From the NCBI GenBank assembly GCA_002685815.1, contig NYYM01000047.1, positions 1-6,249 of the forward strand: DNA of 6,249 nt, written 5' to 3'. Position 1 is the first letter of the stretch, and every line of letters begins with the position of its first letter. Shown in pieces: positions 5,719 through 6,249 of this stretch. Below the pieces are notes generated by a model that had not been told where the DNA came from, made no database searches, and saw nothing but the letters and a program-made list of their open reading frames with translations. Source of the stretch: Dehalococcoidales bacterium. Its GTDB lineage: Bacteria; Chloroflexota; Dehalococcoidia; Dehalococcoidales; UBA2162. The translations under genes and the position numbers were made by a program.

Positions 5719-6249
5719 CTATATCTTCTTGTTCTTCCACCTGCCCGCCCGGAAGTAGAAAATGTAGAAAGTTGCTCTCAGCACCTGGGCGGCCACCATT
5801 GCCCAGCGGACTCCGTTTACGCCCAGGTTGGTAACAGCCGGCAGGACATAAGCCAGGGGTATCTGTACCACCCACATGGTCAGCAGCGTAACCAGCATTA
5901 CGGTGAACGTATCACCAACCCCGTTTAAACCTGTGCTCAATACCACGGTAAAACCGGATACCATGTAGCCTAGTATCTGTATCCTCAAGAAAATGGCCCC
6001 CAGTTGCACCAGGTCCGGCTCGGTGTTGAAGACACGGATAATGTTCTCCGCCCAGAGCCATATCCCCAGCGATGCCACCGCCATGATACAGGTGAAAAGA
6101 CCTGCCGACAGCCAGCCGGTCCTCTCGGCTCGGTCCGGCAAGCCCGCCCCCAGGTTTTGCCCCGCCAGAATACCGGTACTTTGCCCTAGGGCCAGGGCGA
6201 TGGTGCGCATGAAGTTATCCAGCCTCTGGGTTAGAGAATGGGCCGCCAC
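5719..6249 (-). CDS. MATE-family efflux transporter, C-terminal part (cut by window edge)
   Basis: MATE proteins are 12-helix inner-membrane antiporters that export drugs or metabolites using Na+ or H+. The visible 176 residues are the C-terminal portion; the first codon in the window is an internal GTG (Val), not a start, and the N-terminal half lies to the right. GILAGQNLGAGLPDRAER (26-43) is the repeat signature usually seen at the start of the second six-helix bundle or just after helix 7. Hydrophobic segments follow at about 45-67, 84-106, 114-139 and 143-166. GLNGVGDTF (107-115) and LGVNGVRWAM (142-151) are family-typical. The protein ends in a basic tail (GRWKNKKI). It converges with the CoA-binding gene, with 41 bp between the stop codons and no clear shared terminator. 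The transported compound is unknown, and no regulator is visible. Confidence 0.9.
   Translation of the reverse strand: MAAHSLTQRLDNFMRTIALALGQSTGILAGQNLGAGLPDRAERTGWLSAGLFTCIMAVASLGIWLWAENIIRVFNTEPDLVQLGAIFLRIQILGYMVSGFTVVLSTGLNGVGDTFTVMLVTLLTMWVVQIPLAYVLPAVTNLGVNGVRWAMVAAQVLRATFYIFYFRAGRWKNKKI

Noticed and set aside
5650..5928. Plus-strand frame of 92 codons over the end of the MATE gene
   Set aside because: It is antisense to clear MATE transmembrane segments and has no recognisable sequence of its own.

Overview
This is a bacterial chromosomal window with five protein genes, plus the end of an insertion sequence. Coding is dense, most starts have a Shine-Dalgarno site, and base composition is moderate. 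The gene types (DegV, a short Old Yellow Enzyme-type flavoprotein, an acyl-CoA-synthetase alpha-like protein, a MATE transporter) would suit an anaerobic or subsurface bacterium such as a Chloroflexota/Dehalococcoidia or Firmicutes-like lineage. No marker gene fixes the taxonomy, so this is a weak inference.

Layout: 1-321 is one end of an IS3-family insertion sequence. It holds the first 84 codons of OrfA on the minus strand and the terminal TG...CCCCC sequence; the rest lies left of the window. 322-579 is non-coding flank with a good promoter (TTGACA, 17 bp, TACTAT) and a 7-bp stem-loop. 580-1620 (+) is a malate/L-lactate dehydrogenase-family (Ldh_2) oxidoreductase whose usual Asp-Ser-His-Gly motif is altered. 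1859-2695 (+) is a complete DegV fatty-acid-binding protein. 2696-3117 is a 422-bp gap with a roughly 110-bp stretch bounded by an 11-bp perfect inverted repeat. 3118-4218 (+) is a single-domain OYE/NADH:flavin oxidoreductase with a four-Cys tail. 4262-5677 (+) is a CoA-binding protein resembling the alpha part of ADP-forming acyl-CoA synthetases, without an ATP-grasp part. 5719-6249 (-) is the C-terminal part of a MATE-family transporter, convergent with the previous gene and cut by the window edge.

The flavoprotein and CoA-binding genes are 43 bp apart on the same strand. They may be co-transcribed and act in acyl-CoA or unsaturated-acid metabolism, but the substrates cannot be read from the sequence. 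The degV, flavoprotein and CoA-binding genes are each preceded by a TGnTATnnT extended -10 motif, so each may also have its own promoter. I found no CRISPR array, RNA gene, defence island or clearly new system. The items most worth a second look are the altered dehydrogenase motif, the orphan alpha-like CoA protein, the Cys tail of the flavoprotein and the inverted-repeat element upstream of it.
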